Notes: a model not told the origin generated them from the sequence alone. DNA of 64,000 nt from DATFVA01 sp963764235 (GCA_963764235.1 CAVXRO010000006.1:682001-746000), one strand, 5' to 3'; shown: positions 8,891 to 16,977, counted from the stretch's first letter. A program made the numbers and translations.

Positions 8891-9667
8891 ATGGCTAAGA
8901 AAACCACTACGAAAAAATCGTCTTCAAAAAAGACTGCTAAAACCAGCAGTAGCAAATCCGCACAGGTGAAAAAGAAAACACCCCGTAAAACTACGTCAGC
9001 TGCTAAATCATCTGCGAAAAAAACAGTTTCAAAAAAAGCACCTTCGAAGAAAGCGCCCTCGAAGAAAACTAGCAGTAAGAGTGTAACAAAAGTCAAGAAA
9101 ACAACAAAACCAAAATCTTTAGTTAAATCAGAGGAAAAGAAGAGTACTATGCCGAGAAAGAAGAAAGAGACGAGGAAAGCTGTGACGAAACAACAGCAGC
9201 CCACGATTGCACAGGCTGACACACAGGCCGAAGAGCGTGCTAAAGCAATGCAGAAAATCAAGGGTTACAGTAAAAAAGATCTTGAACATTTTAAACAAAT
9301 CATTCTTGATAAGCGTGATGAGATAATTGAGCAGCTCCAGAACCTCAAGGAACAGATGCTGGATCCGACTACAGGTGAATATATCAATGAAAATTCTCCT
9401 TATTCACTTCACATGGCTGAACAGGGAACAGATGCTATGGAGAGAGAAAAAACCTTTCTCTATGCTCAGAGAGAAAATAAATTCCTTGGCTACCTTGAAG
9501 ATGCATTAAAGAGAATTGAAGCTGGCACTTACGGTATCTGTTTAGAGTGTATCGAAGAACCGCAGCATTTGTGCGAAACCTGCCCGCTTATTCCAAAAGC
9601 ACGTCTTGAAGCCGTTCCGCATAGCCAGATGTGCGTGCCGATTAAACAGAGACAGGAAAAGAGATAG
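8891..9667 (+). CDS. DksA/TraR-family zinc-finger protein with a histone-H1-like N-terminal tail
   Basis: Residues 1 to about 105 are a low-complexity tail of K, S, T, A and P with repeats such as KKAPS and KKT. It resembles the DNA-binding tails of histone H1 or Hc1-like bacterial proteins. Residues 115-258 form a DksA-like unit: a coiled coil (ILDKRDEIIEQLQNL), then the ALKRIEAGTYGICLEC finger. The cysteines are unusual: CXXC at 217/220 and a second CXXC at 228/231 inside an insertion, with one C248 where the usual second pair ends. DksA proteins enter the RNA polymerase secondary channel. The ileS-dksA(ylyA)-lspA order is shared with Firmicutes. The ATG has a GGAGTGTG site upstream. Confidence 0.88.
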   Translation: MAKKTTTKKSSSKKTAKTSSSKSAQVKKKTPRKTTSAAKSSAKKTVSKKAPSKKAPSKKTSSKSVTKVKKTTKPKSLVKSEEKKSTMPRKKKETRKAVTKQQQPTIAQADTQAEERAKAMQKIKGYSKKDLEHFKQIILDKRDEIIEQLQNLKEQMLDPTTGEYINENSPYSLHMAEQGTDAMEREKTFLYAQRENKFLGYLEDALKRIEAGTYGICLECIEEPQHLCETCPLIPKARLEAVPHSQMCVPIKQRQEKR

Positions 9668-9702
9668 TTTAAGAACCTATCAGGAACAGACAAGGTATTT
9701 AA

Positions 9703-10284
9703 GTGAGATTATTATTTGTTTCAGCTTTTATAGTAATTGTTGACCAGGTAACGAAATTATTAGTTAAGGGATTCCCGGCGTTTAATCTAACGGGAGTGCA
9801 GCCCGGACAAAAAGTTCCTGTGCTTGGAAATATCTTCAGCATAACATTGGTTGAGAATCCGGGGATCGCATTCGGAATAAACTTCGGTTCCGGTTTCAAA
9901 CTTGTAATTACTCTTTTTACTCTCATTGCAAGCATAAGCCTGTTTATATTTTTATTCAGAATAAGAAATAAAAGCTTTGGGTTAAAACTTTCAGTTGCCT
10001 TAATTCTCGGTGGAGCGATTGGAAATTTGATAGACCGCCTTTTTTACGGCCTTGTATACGGTTATGCTCCCCTCTTCCATGGAAAGGTGGTTGATTTCTT
10101 TAATATCCAGCTTTTTAATATATATCTGTTCAATAACACCCTGGGTAATTATATTTTTAATATTGCGGATCTTTCAGTTACAGCGGGAATGATTTGTTTA
10201 CTCTTTGCGCTCAGGAAGTATAATAAGGAACAGGAAACCGCGAGTCCTGCTGTAGAAAATTTATTGATTAAAGGTAAGGAGTAG
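9703..10284 (+). CDS. lspA: lipoprotein signal peptidase (signal peptidase II), first copy
   Basis: This 193-residue inner-membrane aspartic protease removes signal peptides from diacylglyceryl-modified prolipoproteins. Conserved boxes are VDQVTKLLVK at 13-22, VENPGIAFG at 50-58, LGGAIGNLIDRLFYG at 102-116, and the two catalytic aspartates D131 (KVVDFF) and D156 (FNIADLSVTAG). Four membrane segments are expected. It is somewhat longer than the usual 150-170 residues because of insertions after the first segment and between the two catalytic aspartates. The start is GTG at 9703, preceded by a weak AAGG site. A second lspA follows after one base. Confidence 0.93.
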   Translation: MRLLFVSAFIVIVDQVTKLLVKGFPAFNLTGVQPGQKVPVLGNIFSITLVENPGIAFGINFGSGFKLVITLFTLIASISLFIFLFRIRNKSFGLKLSVALILGGAIGNLIDRLFYGLVYGYAPLFHGKVVDFFNIQLFNIYLFNNTLGNYIFNIADLSVTAGMICLLFALRKYNKEQETASPAVENLLIKGKE

Positions 10285-10285
10285 T

Positions 10286-10996
10286 TTGAGAGTTTTATTT
10301 GTCTCCTTATTCATTGTAATTATTGACCAGGTTACCAAACTTCTTGTAAAAGGGTTTTCCATTCCATTTCTTCACTTTAAGTATTCCGGGATGTATGAAG
10401 GAGAAAAAATTCCAGTTATAGGGAATTTTTTCAGGATTACATTTATTGAGAATCCGGGTATGGCCTTCGGGTTCGATCCGGGTATAAATTTCAAGCTTTG
10501 GATATCGATCTTCTCCCTTTTCGCCAGCGTTGGTTTAATAATCTACATCTACTCTGTAAGGAACCAGAGACTGAATCTGCGCATTGCCCTGGCTTTTATA
10601 CTGGGAGGTGCAGTGGGCAACCTCATCGACAGAATGTTTTACGGGATCTTCTACGGTTATGCGTCTGTTTTTTACGGCAGGGTGGTGGATTTTTTTGATG
10701 TGGACTTCTTTGATTTCTCTATATTCGGAAGGAATTATGACAGGTGGCCTATTTTCAATATTGCTGATGCCGCTGTTACAATCGGTGTTCTTATTTTGAT
10801 TATCTTTTATAAGAAAAATGTGGAAGAAAGTGAATCTCCTGAAGCCATTATAACAGGTCCGGATGAAGCAGAATTTTATCCCGGTAATAATGATGAAAGT
10901 CAGGATGAACCACAAAACGATTCAATAGAAAAGTCATCCGGAGATAAAAGAAACGAAGATGGTGAAACTGATCAGGGAAAAGAAATACCGCTTTGA
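10286..10996 (+). CDS. lspA: lipoprotein signal peptidase, second tandem copy with an acidic tail
   Basis: The 236-residue paralogue follows the first lspA directly. Its TTG start at 10286 has a good AAGGAG ribosome-binding site inside the end of copy one. All family boxes are intact: DQVTKLLVKG, IENPGMAFG, LGGAVGNLIDRMFYG, and the catalytic aspartates D135 (RVVDFF) and D161 (FNIADAAVTIG). It differs in having a 60-residue acidic, hydrophilic C-terminal tail (rich in E, D, S and P) that would lie in the cytoplasm. Sharing MR(L/V)LFVS at the start and the same insertion pattern, the two copies look like a local duplication. Its 3' end overlaps the next gene by 38 bases. Confidence 0.92.
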   Translation: MRVLFVSLFIVIIDQVTKLLVKGFSIPFLHFKYSGMYEGEKIPVIGNFFRITFIENPGMAFGFDPGINFKLWISIFSLFASVGLIIYIYSVRNQRLNLRIALAFILGGAVGNLIDRMFYGIFYGYASVFYGRVVDFFDVDFFDFSIFGRNYDRWPIFNIADAAVTIGVLILIIFYKKNVEESESPEAIITGPDEAEFYPGNNDESQDEPQNDSIEKSSGDKRNEDGETDQGKEIPL

Positions 10997-11945
10997 AATC
11001 CCCCCGGGAAAAAAGAAAGAACGCCTCGATCTCTATCTCTCAAATGCAATCGAAAACGCAACCCGTTCCAGAATTCAGAAATTAATAGAAGCAGGATTTG
11101 TAAAGGTAAATGGCCGATTGGTCAGGTCAAGCTACCTTGTTCAGCCCGAAGACATCATAGAAGCATCCCATCCCGTAACTCCTCATCCCGAAAAAGCTGA
11201 ACCGGAAGATATCCCTCTCGATATTGTCTACGAAGATGAATACTTAATCATTGTAAATAAACCTGCTGGCATGGTGGCGCATCCTGCATATTCAAATTAT
11301 ACGGGTACTCTTGTTAATGCTCTTCTGCATCATTCTTCAAAGCTCAGTGATGTCAATGAACCGGGTAGACCGGGTATCGTTCACCGGATAGATAAGAATA
11401 CAAGCGGCTTGCTGGTTGTGGCCAAAGACGACTGGACGCATGCACAGCTGGCAAAACAATTCTCAAAACATACTATTGAACGTGAATACCAGGCTATTGT
11501 CTGGGGGATATTCCGGCAGCAAAAAGGAGAGATAAATTATAATATCGCCCGCAGCAAGTCCGACCGGAAAAAGTTCTCCGTATCTGAAACCGAAGGAAAA
11601 AGTGCGCTTACATATTATGAAGTTCTGGAGGAATTTGAATTTACATCTCTTCTTAAATTGAACCTGAAGACAGGCAGAACCCACCAGATAAGAGTACACC
11701 TTTCGGCAATCAACCACCCGGTTTTCGGGGATGAAACATACGGGGGAACTAAAATCGTCTATGGTTCATCTCTTCCTAAAATTAAGAACAGGGTTGAAAA
11801 TCTGTTGAAGCTTATTCCCCGTCAGGCCCTTCATGCAAAAACACTTGGCTTCGAACATCCGCACACAAAAGAGTTTATGCGCTTCAATTCAGAGCTTCCG
11901 GAGGATATGAAAGATGTCCTGCTAAAATTGAAATTAAGCTTTTAA
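10959..11945 (+). CDS. rluD: RluD/RluA-family ribosomal large-subunit pseudouridine synthase
   Basis: The 328-residue protein has an N-terminal S4 RNA-binding domain (RLDLYLSNAIENATRSRIQKLIEAGFVKVNG, about residues 18-50; read here as separate short motifs RLDLYL and RIQKLIEAG). A catalytic domain follows with the signature RPGIVHRIDKNTSGLLVVAK, in which the aspartate of HRID is the nucleophile. Later motifs TGRTHQIRVHLSAINHPVFGDETYGG and the C-terminal RQALHA are typical. It isomerises uridines in 23S rRNA, with helix 69 the most likely target. The ATG at 10959 lies inside the second lspA. It ends the operon, as in the Firmicutes lspA-ylyB pair. Confidence 0.92.
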   Translation: MVKLIREKKYRFEIPPGKKKERLDLYLSNAIENATRSRIQKLIEAGFVKVNGRLVRSSYLVQPEDIIEASHPVTPHPEKAEPEDIPLDIVYEDEYLIIVNKPAGMVAHPAYSNYTGTLVNALLHHSSKLSDVNEPGRPGIVHRIDKNTSGLLVVAKDDWTHAQLAKQFSKHTIEREYQAIVWGIFRQQKGEINYNIARSKSDRKKFSVSETEGKSALTYYEVLEEFEFTSLLKLNLKTGRTHQIRVHLSAINHPVFGDETYGGTKIVYGSSLPKIKNRVENLLKLIPRQALHAKTLGFEHPHTKEFMRFNSELPEDMKDVLLKLKLSF

Positions 11946-12002
11946 TCCCTTAAACTTCAGTATCAGCTTTTAAATTCCTTGCAAAATAAAGAGGAGAGAA
12001 CT

Positions 12003-13271
12003 ATGCCTTCCGGGATACCAAAAACACTGGTTGTTGGTGTGGTCACCACAGTTATAATCCTTATAATAATTTATATCTTCACACAGCTTCCTTCCGGCGG
12101 CGAACCGGGAACCAAACAGGTCAGTGTTAACCTGGCCGATAAATGTTCAACATGTCATAAAAGGGTTTCACCGGATATTGTAAATCAGTTTGCCAGAAGT
12201 ACAATGGCAAGGTCGGGAGTAAAGTGTGTTGACTGCCATGTTGTTGACCGGGATAATCCTATGGGCAAAGACCATGAAGGTTTTTTTATAACTAATTCTC
12301 CTACACCGAAACAGTGCGGTAAATGCCACCCGGCTGAAACAAGGCAGTTCGACCACAGTCGCCATGGCGCTCCCGCTTGGCTGGCACTGAACGGTTTCGC
12401 CGATTTTAATGCAGAACAGCAGAAGTTTGTTAATGAAAATATCCCCGAAGCTAACCGCGGTCCAAATGGAATAGTAACAGCTACCCGTAATTCATTGTTT
12501 GATATTGAAGGTCCAATGGTTACTCCTCTTGCCTGTCAGAGCTGTCATTCAATAGGTAAGCCTAATGCTGACGGCAGCATCGGCAACTGTAATAAGTGTC
12601 ACCTGCGGCATGAGTTTTCATTAGCACAGGTAAGGAAACCTGAGATTTGCGGCCAGTGCCACCTTGGGCCGGATCATCCACAGATAGAGATTTATAAAGA
12701 ATCTGCCCACGGCGTAATGTATGATACCCAGGGTGATACCTGGAACTGGGATCAGAAGCCGGGTAGACTTACAACAACGGATATGCCTGCCCCAACCTGT
12801 GCAACCTGCCATATGAGCGGTTTCGGCACGCAGGGGACTACACACGATGTCGGGGAGAGACTTTCAAAGTTTTTATTCGCTGCGGTAACCTCCGACAGAC
12901 CTAATTTTGTAAGCGGCAGAGAAGCGATGAAATCCATATGCCGTAATTGTCATTCACCTCAATTTGTGGATGATTTATATACCAAAGCCGACAGTGTCAC
13001 AGCGTTTGTCAATGAAAAAGTAAAAGAAGCCTCCGATATAATAAATGGTCTTATCAAGGACGGAATTATTACTTCTGAACCCTTTGCAACACAGATCAGT
13101 TTCGATGCATTCGATCTGTGGCATTACGATGGAAGAACTGCCAAATTCGGAGCGTATATGCAGGGTCCCGATTTTGTCCAGTGGCACGGTGTCTACCCTT
13201 TACTGCGTCAATTAAATAAAGTAAAAGAAGATGCAGCAAAACTCCGAAAAGAACACGGAGGGAGAAGATAA
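12003..13271 (+). CDS. octahaem c-type cytochrome, hydroxylamine-oxidoreductase-like
   Basis: I chose the ATG at 12003 with its GAGGAG site; an upstream in-frame TTG is less likely. The 422-residue product has one N-terminal membrane anchor (about residues 8-28) and eight CXXCH haem motifs starting at C48, C75, C105, C178, C196, C216, C266 and C313. The number, the uneven spacing and segments such as YKESAHGVMY, CATCHMSG and VQWHGVYPL fit the HAO-like multihaem family, whose members oxidise hydroxylamine or hydrazine, or run in reverse to reduce nitrite. Which direction is used here cannot be read by eye, and the tyrosine crosslink of true HAO was not verified. It is stop-start coupled (TAATG) to the following membrane gene, a likely quinone-side partner. 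Confidence 0.85.
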   Translation: MPSGIPKTLVVGVVTTVIILIIIYIFTQLPSGGEPGTKQVSVNLADKCSTCHKRVSPDIVNQFARSTMARSGVKCVDCHVVDRDNPMGKDHEGFFITNSPTPKQCGKCHPAETRQFDHSRHGAPAWLALNGFADFNAEQQKFVNENIPEANRGPNGIVTATRNSLFDIEGPMVTPLACQSCHSIGKPNADGSIGNCNKCHLRHEFSLAQVRKPEICGQCHLGPDHPQIEIYKESAHGVMYDTQGDTWNWDQKPGRLTTTDMPAPTCATCHMSGFGTQGTTHDVGERLSKFLFAAVTSDRPNFVSGREAMKSICRNCHSPQFVDDLYTKADSVTAFVNEKVKEASDIINGLIKDGIITSEPFATQISFDAFDLWHYDGRTAKFGAYMQGPDFVQWHGVYPLLRQLNKVKEDAAKLRKEHGGRR

Positions 13272-14146
13272 TGGATAACATAGAGATCTTCCACCTTGCG
13301 AACATCCGCCTTCCGATGGAGAAGAATCGTCTTCTCCTGATATTCGTGGGGATAAATCTTTTCTTTACAGGACTGGATGTAGCGCTGGCTCATTCAATAA
13401 ATTACTTTATACCTGTTTATGAATGGATCCCTATCTTCTTTTTCCCGTTTGGAGCTATCTCCTGTTTTATAGTTTCATTTCAGCCCGCTCCTAAAAAGTG
13501 GGCATCTCTTGTTCATATCGCTTTGATGTCGATAGGAATTCTGGTAGGTGTATTGGGTACGGCATTCCACCTTAATGCAATACTGAACCCCCTGGGAAGT
13601 CTTACCTGGTCGTGGGTGGTTTTCGGCTCCCCGGTATTAGCACCTCTCGCGTTTGCTGGAATTTCACTGCTCGGGTTGTATGCTATTACAGAAGAAGCTG
13701 AAGGAAAGGAAGGTATGCTGATGGTGCCTGCGCTCGGAACATTCCATGCCCCGATTTCCCGAAACCGTCATTTTCTCTGGCTGGTTGGATTGGGATTCGG
13801 AGCCAGCGCACTTACATCTATCATTGACCACGCCCAATATGGATATACACCTTATAAAATGATTGCAATAGTATTTGGACTTTTTGCTACATCAGTTGTT
13901 GTAACCATCGCAGCTTCAAAGAGCTGGACAAAAAGAGATGAATTTGTTTATTTCTGGACCATGATTGCTGCTATTGTTGTAGGAGTGATGGGTTTCGGTT
14001 TCCATCTGTCAGCTGATCTGGCCGGAACCGGGCAGTTAAGTCTTGAACGCATGCTGGTATTCGCACCCGTTTTCGCTCCTCTTCTTTACGGCGACCTCGG
14101 TATGCTCGGTCTCTTGGTAGTTGCTGATCAGAAAAAAATCAGTTAA
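13271..14146 (+). CDS. internally duplicated eight-segment membrane protein, partner of the octahaem cytochrome
   Basis: The 291-residue protein is not one I can name. It consists of two similar halves (about residues 20-140 and 166-285), each with about four membrane segments. Each half holds a histidine near the end of the first segment (H41 in ALAHS, H187 in IIDHA) and another in a GxxFHL motif (H100 in GTAFHLNA, H245 in GFGFHLSA), followed by an F(A/G)(P/S)V(L/F)APL segment and a GxxLLGL or GMLGLL segment. The spacings are nearly equal, 59 and 58 residues. Paired membrane histidines could bind haem b or a quinone. Its ATG overlaps the stop of the cytochrome gene, so it probably anchors that cytochrome to the quinone pool. 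That function is inference. Confidence 0.8.
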   Translation: MDNIEIFHLANIRLPMEKNRLLLIFVGINLFFTGLDVALAHSINYFIPVYEWIPIFFFPFGAISCFIVSFQPAPKKWASLVHIALMSIGILVGVLGTAFHLNAILNPLGSLTWSWVVFGSPVLAPLAFAGISLLGLYAITEEAEGKEGMLMVPALGTFHAPISRNRHFLWLVGLGFGASALTSIIDHAQYGYTPYKMIAIVFGLFATSVVVTIAASKSWTKRDEFVYFWTMIAAIVVGVMGFGFHLSADLAGTGQLSLERMLVFAPVFAPLLYGDLGMLGLLVVADQKKIS

Positions 14147-14248
14147 GACTTAAACCTGGTCTGTAAAGCATCTATAAGGGGGGTTGATTAATTAATTTTG
14201 TTTTGTAAAATGGTTATCTTTTGAGCAGAGATTTAAAAGTAAAAAGAT

Positions 14249-15661
14249 ATGCAGATTTATAATACACTTACGAAGAAAAAGGAAGAATTTAAACCTATTG
14301 ATCCGCCGAATGTGAAAATGTACGTGTGCGGACCGACTGTGTACGACTACTTTCACATAGGAAATGCACGTTCGTTCGTAATGGCTGATATAATAAGGAA
14401 GTATCTCCTTTATAAAGGTTATAATGTTACATATGCAATGAACCTTACCGATGTTGATGATAAGATCATTAAGAAATCAAACGAACAGAAGAAAGATTCA
14501 TCGAAGGTTGCCGAACAGTACATCAATTCCTTCTTTGAGGATAGTGACCGACTTAAAATGAAACGGGCCGATATATATCCCAAAGCCACTGCCCATATGA
14601 TGGATATTATATCGATGATCAAAAAGCTTGAGGATAAAGGAATAGCTTACAATGTAAATGGTAATGTATTCTATGATGTCTCTAAATTCAAAGGATACGG
14701 AAAACTTAGCGGGAAAAAGACTGAAGATCTTGAGTCGGGTGCACGTATCGAGATAAATGAAGAAAAAAAGAATCCTCTGGATTTTTCATTATGGAAAAAG
14801 GCGAAGGAAGGAGAACCTTACTGGGAAAGTCCCTGGGGGAACGGGCGTCCCGGTTGGCATATAGAATGTTCTGCGATGAGCTGCAGACACCTTGGTAATA
14901 ATTTTGATATTCATGCAGGCGGAAATGACCTTATTTTTCCACATCACGAAAATGAAATTGCGCAGAGCGAAGGAGCTAACGGAACCAAGTTTGTTAATTA
15001 CTGGATCCATTTCGGCTTCCTGAACATTAACGAAGAGAAAATGTCGAAGTCCCTGGGTAATTTCTTCACCGCCCGTGATGTACTTGATAAATATCCTGCC
15101 GAAGCCCTGAGACTATTGTATGCACAGGCGCATTACGGCGGTCCCCTTAACTTTACTGAGGAGCTGCTGGCAGGTGCACAGAAAGGACTGGAAAAACTTA
15201 ATAACCTTGCAGAGAAAATTGAACAGGAATTAAAATCTTCTGAGGGAAGCAATAACCCTGCATTCGATTTTAAGAAGTTCTACCAGGCTTTCGAAGATGC
15301 TATGGATGATGATTTTAATACTCCCCAGGCTGTTGCAGTAATCTTCGACTTTGCCAGGGAGGTAAACCGTGTAATTTCTGAAAACGAAAACACCGGCAGT
15401 GACTTCTATATCCAGGTGAAAGATTTCCTTCAGAAAACTGCTGTAGGTATACTAGGTATACTTGATTTCGATAACAAAATATCACGAAGCGACGGAAAGC
15501 TTGAAGGTGATCTTATTGAGTTGCTGATAAAAATCCGGCAGGATGCCAAGAACGATAAGAACTTTAAACTTGCTGATTCGATCAGAGATGAGCTGAAAGA
15601 ATTCGGTATTCAGCTGCAGGACAGCAAAGATAAAACGACATATAAAATAGTACGTAGGTGA
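14249..15661 (+). CDS. cysS: cysteinyl-tRNA synthetase
   Basis: The 470-residue class I enzyme charges tRNA-Cys. The zinc ligand C27 lies in MYVCGPTVYD, and the HIGH-type signature is HIGN at 36-39. Other zinc-site segments are WHIECSAMS and HAGGNDLIFPHHENEIAQSE, and KMSKS is at 264-268. A C-terminal DALR-type helical domain follows. Length is normal. About 100 bases separate it from the preceding membrane gene; no leader structure was recognised there. Its TGA overlaps the GTG start of the nucleotidyltransferase gene that follows. Confidence 0.95.
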   Translation: MQIYNTLTKKKEEFKPIDPPNVKMYVCGPTVYDYFHIGNARSFVMADIIRKYLLYKGYNVTYAMNLTDVDDKIIKKSNEQKKDSSKVAEQYINSFFEDSDRLKMKRADIYPKATAHMMDIISMIKKLEDKGIAYNVNGNVFYDVSKFKGYGKLSGKKTEDLESGARIEINEEKKNPLDFSLWKKAKEGEPYWESPWGNGRPGWHIECSAMSCRHLGNNFDIHAGGNDLIFPHHENEIAQSEGANGTKFVNYWIHFGFLNINEEKMSKSLGNFFTARDVLDKYPAEALRLLYAQAHYGGPLNFTEELLAGAQKGLEKLNNLAEKIEQELKSSEGSNNPAFDFKKFYQAFEDAMDDDFNTPQAVAVIFDFAREVNRVISENENTGSDFYIQVKDFLQKTAVGILGILDFDNKISRSDGKLEGDLIELLIKIRQDAKNDKNFKLADSIRDELKEFGIQLQDSKDKTTYKIVRR

Positions 15662-16125
15662 ATAAGATATTTTTTGAAGATTTCGAAGACTTTATTCGAC
15701 TTTTAACTAAGTATGAAGTAGAATATCTGGTTGTTGGCGGATATGCTGTATCTGTCTATTCCCGTCCGAAAAATACTGAAGATATTGATATATGGATAAA
15801 CTCCTCATCTGATAATGCAAAAAAAATGCTTCAGGTTATTAACGAATTTGGTTTTGGATCAATTGGTATTACTTTAAAAGATCTAACCACCAAGGATAAG
15901 ATTATCCAAATGGGGATATCCCCTATAAGAATTGATATAATGACATCGATTGACGGAGTTAAATTCGAGGAAGCATTTAAAAATAAATCCATATTTGGAT
16001 ATGGTGATATTGAGAACGTTTTTTATATATCACTTAAAGATTTAACTTTAAATAAAAAAAAATCTAATAGGATTAAAGATATTAATGATCTTAGCTGGCT
16101 TAAGGAATATGGAAAAAGTAGTTAA
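15658..16125 (+). CDS. nucleotidyltransferase-fold protein (MNT/AbiEii-like), possible toxin-antitoxin partner
   Basis: The 155-residue protein starts with GTG overlapping the cysS stop (GTGA). It has the minimal polymerase-beta fold signature: VVGGYAVSVYSRPKNTEDIDIWI near residues 25-47 (seen as GGYAVS with T-E-D-I-D-I), then a third acidic strand RIDIMTS around residue 95. This resembles the DUF6036/AbiEii-type nucleotidyltransferases that often form two-gene modules. It is more AT-rich to the eye than cysS, with A-runs in its 3' half, which could mean acquisition. The next small gene overlaps its end by 17 or more bases. Whether it is a toxin, an antitoxin or a housekeeping enzyme cannot be told. 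Confidence 0.75.
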   Translation: MNKIFFEDFEDFIRLLTKYEVEYLVVGGYAVSVYSRPKNTEDIDIWINSSSDNAKKMLQVINEFGFGSIGITLKDLTTKDKIIQMGISPIRIDIMTSIDGVKFEEAFKNKSIFGYGDIENVFYISLKDLTLNKKKSNRIKDINDLSWLKEYGKSS

Positions 16126-16312
16126 GAAATACAGCAGCTTTGAAGAAGCTGATAAGGCTGATATCGAATTCTGGAAAAATGCCTCTGTACAACAAAAATT
16201 AGAGGCTCTAGAGGCAATTCGTTATGCATATTTCAGCCTGATAAATCCTGATGTTAAAGGTATAGAGAAAGTTGTTAAGTTCCGGAAGCTGCATGACAAA
16301 GAAGAGGATTAG
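16109..16312 (+). CDS. small protein paired with the nucleotidyltransferase
   Basis: The likely start is the ATG at 16109, giving 67 residues; an ATG at 16085 in the same frame would add eight. The protein is charged and helical: YSSFEEADKADIEFW, then QQKLEALEAIRYAYFSL, ending in a basic and acidic tail. Such small proteins with the SFEEADxAD(I/L)xxW pattern are, as far as I recall, found beside DUF6036-type nucleotidyltransferases. It overlaps the upstream gene, so the two are translationally linked. It could be the antitoxin or a regulatory subunit. No DNA-binding motif is visible. Confidence 0.65.
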   Translation: MEKVVKKYSSFEEADKADIEFWKNASVQQKLEALEAIRYAYFSLINPDVKGIEKVVKFRKLHDKEED

Positions 16313-16329
16313 CTACGCGAAGTTTATAC

Positions 16330-16977
16330 TTGAACGATACAGAGTTGACCTATCAGGTGAGATACAGCCCAAAAGCTAAATACCTGAGACTGCAGATAAA
16401 TCCATCCACAGGACTTGAAGTTGTTATCCCGCGGCGCTGCAAATCGGATGACGCTGAAAAATTCATTTATAAAAAGAAAGACTGGATATTAAAACATCTC
16501 AGTAATGTCCCTGTCAGGGAGGAGTATAAATTTCTTGGAAGCAGAATTGAAGTGAAACAGAAATTTGATCTTTTTCTTGAGAAACATAAGGTGAGTTTTC
16601 GGAATTGTATGCTGATAATTGAAAGTCCTGCCGGATCTGCAGTAGGCGTTAATAAAATTTATAATACCTGGCTGAAACACCGCGCAAGGATATACCTGGC
16701 TGAAAGGACAAGAATTCTCGCTGAGAAAAACAGCTTTCTATACCGTCGCATAACAATAAGAAGTCAGAAAACAAGGTGGGGGAGCTGCTCAACTTCCGGA
16801 AATATCTCGCTTAATTACAGGCTGATGAGATACAGACAGGAAATTATAGATTATGTGATTATACATGAACTCTGCCATACAAAGCAGATGAACCACTCAA
16901 AGAAATTCTGGAAACTTGTGGAGGCAATCGTTCCTGATTATAAAATACTGAAACGAGAGTTAAAGTCTCACCCTTAA
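16330..16977 (+). CDS. YgjP/DUF45-type zinc metallopeptidase
   Basis: This 215-residue protein starts at a TTG (16330), as no ATG is available near the expected N-terminus; the ribosome-binding site is weak. It carries RSQKTRWGSCSTSGNISLNYRL near residues 144-164 (seen as TRWGSCS and the NISLNYRLM strand) and the metal site H179-E-L-C-H183 with H189 in QMNHSKKFW. This is the WLM/SprT-like YgjP family, annotated as putative metal-dependent hydrolase; cellular substrates are not well established. It follows the nucleotidyltransferase pair by 17 bases and converges on the GlcD-like gene, with 12 bases between stops. Confidence 0.85.
   Translation: MNDTELTYQVRYSPKAKYLRLQINPSTGLEVVIPRRCKSDDAEKFIYKKKDWILKHLSNVPVREEYKFLGSRIEVKQKFDLFLEKHKVSFRNCMLIIESPAGSAVGVNKIYNTWLKHRARIYLAERTRILAEKNSFLYRRITIRSQKTRWGSCSTSGNISLNYRLMRYRQEIIDYVIIHELCHTKQMNHSKKFWKLVEAIVPDYKILKRELKSHP

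Noticed and set aside
8878..9261. A 127-residue hydrophobic reverse-strand frame opposite the DksA-like gene
   Set aside because: It is the antisense of the lysine-rich tail; AAG/AAA codons read backwards give F and L. No start site or family supports it.
10535..10915. Reverse-strand frame within the second lspA
   Set aside because: The lspA motifs on the plus strand are complete; the reverse frame has no recognisable features.
14147..14248. Possible T-box or other leader before cysS
   Set aside because: I searched the 100 bases for a T-box sequence, a specifier loop and a terminator hairpin and found none.
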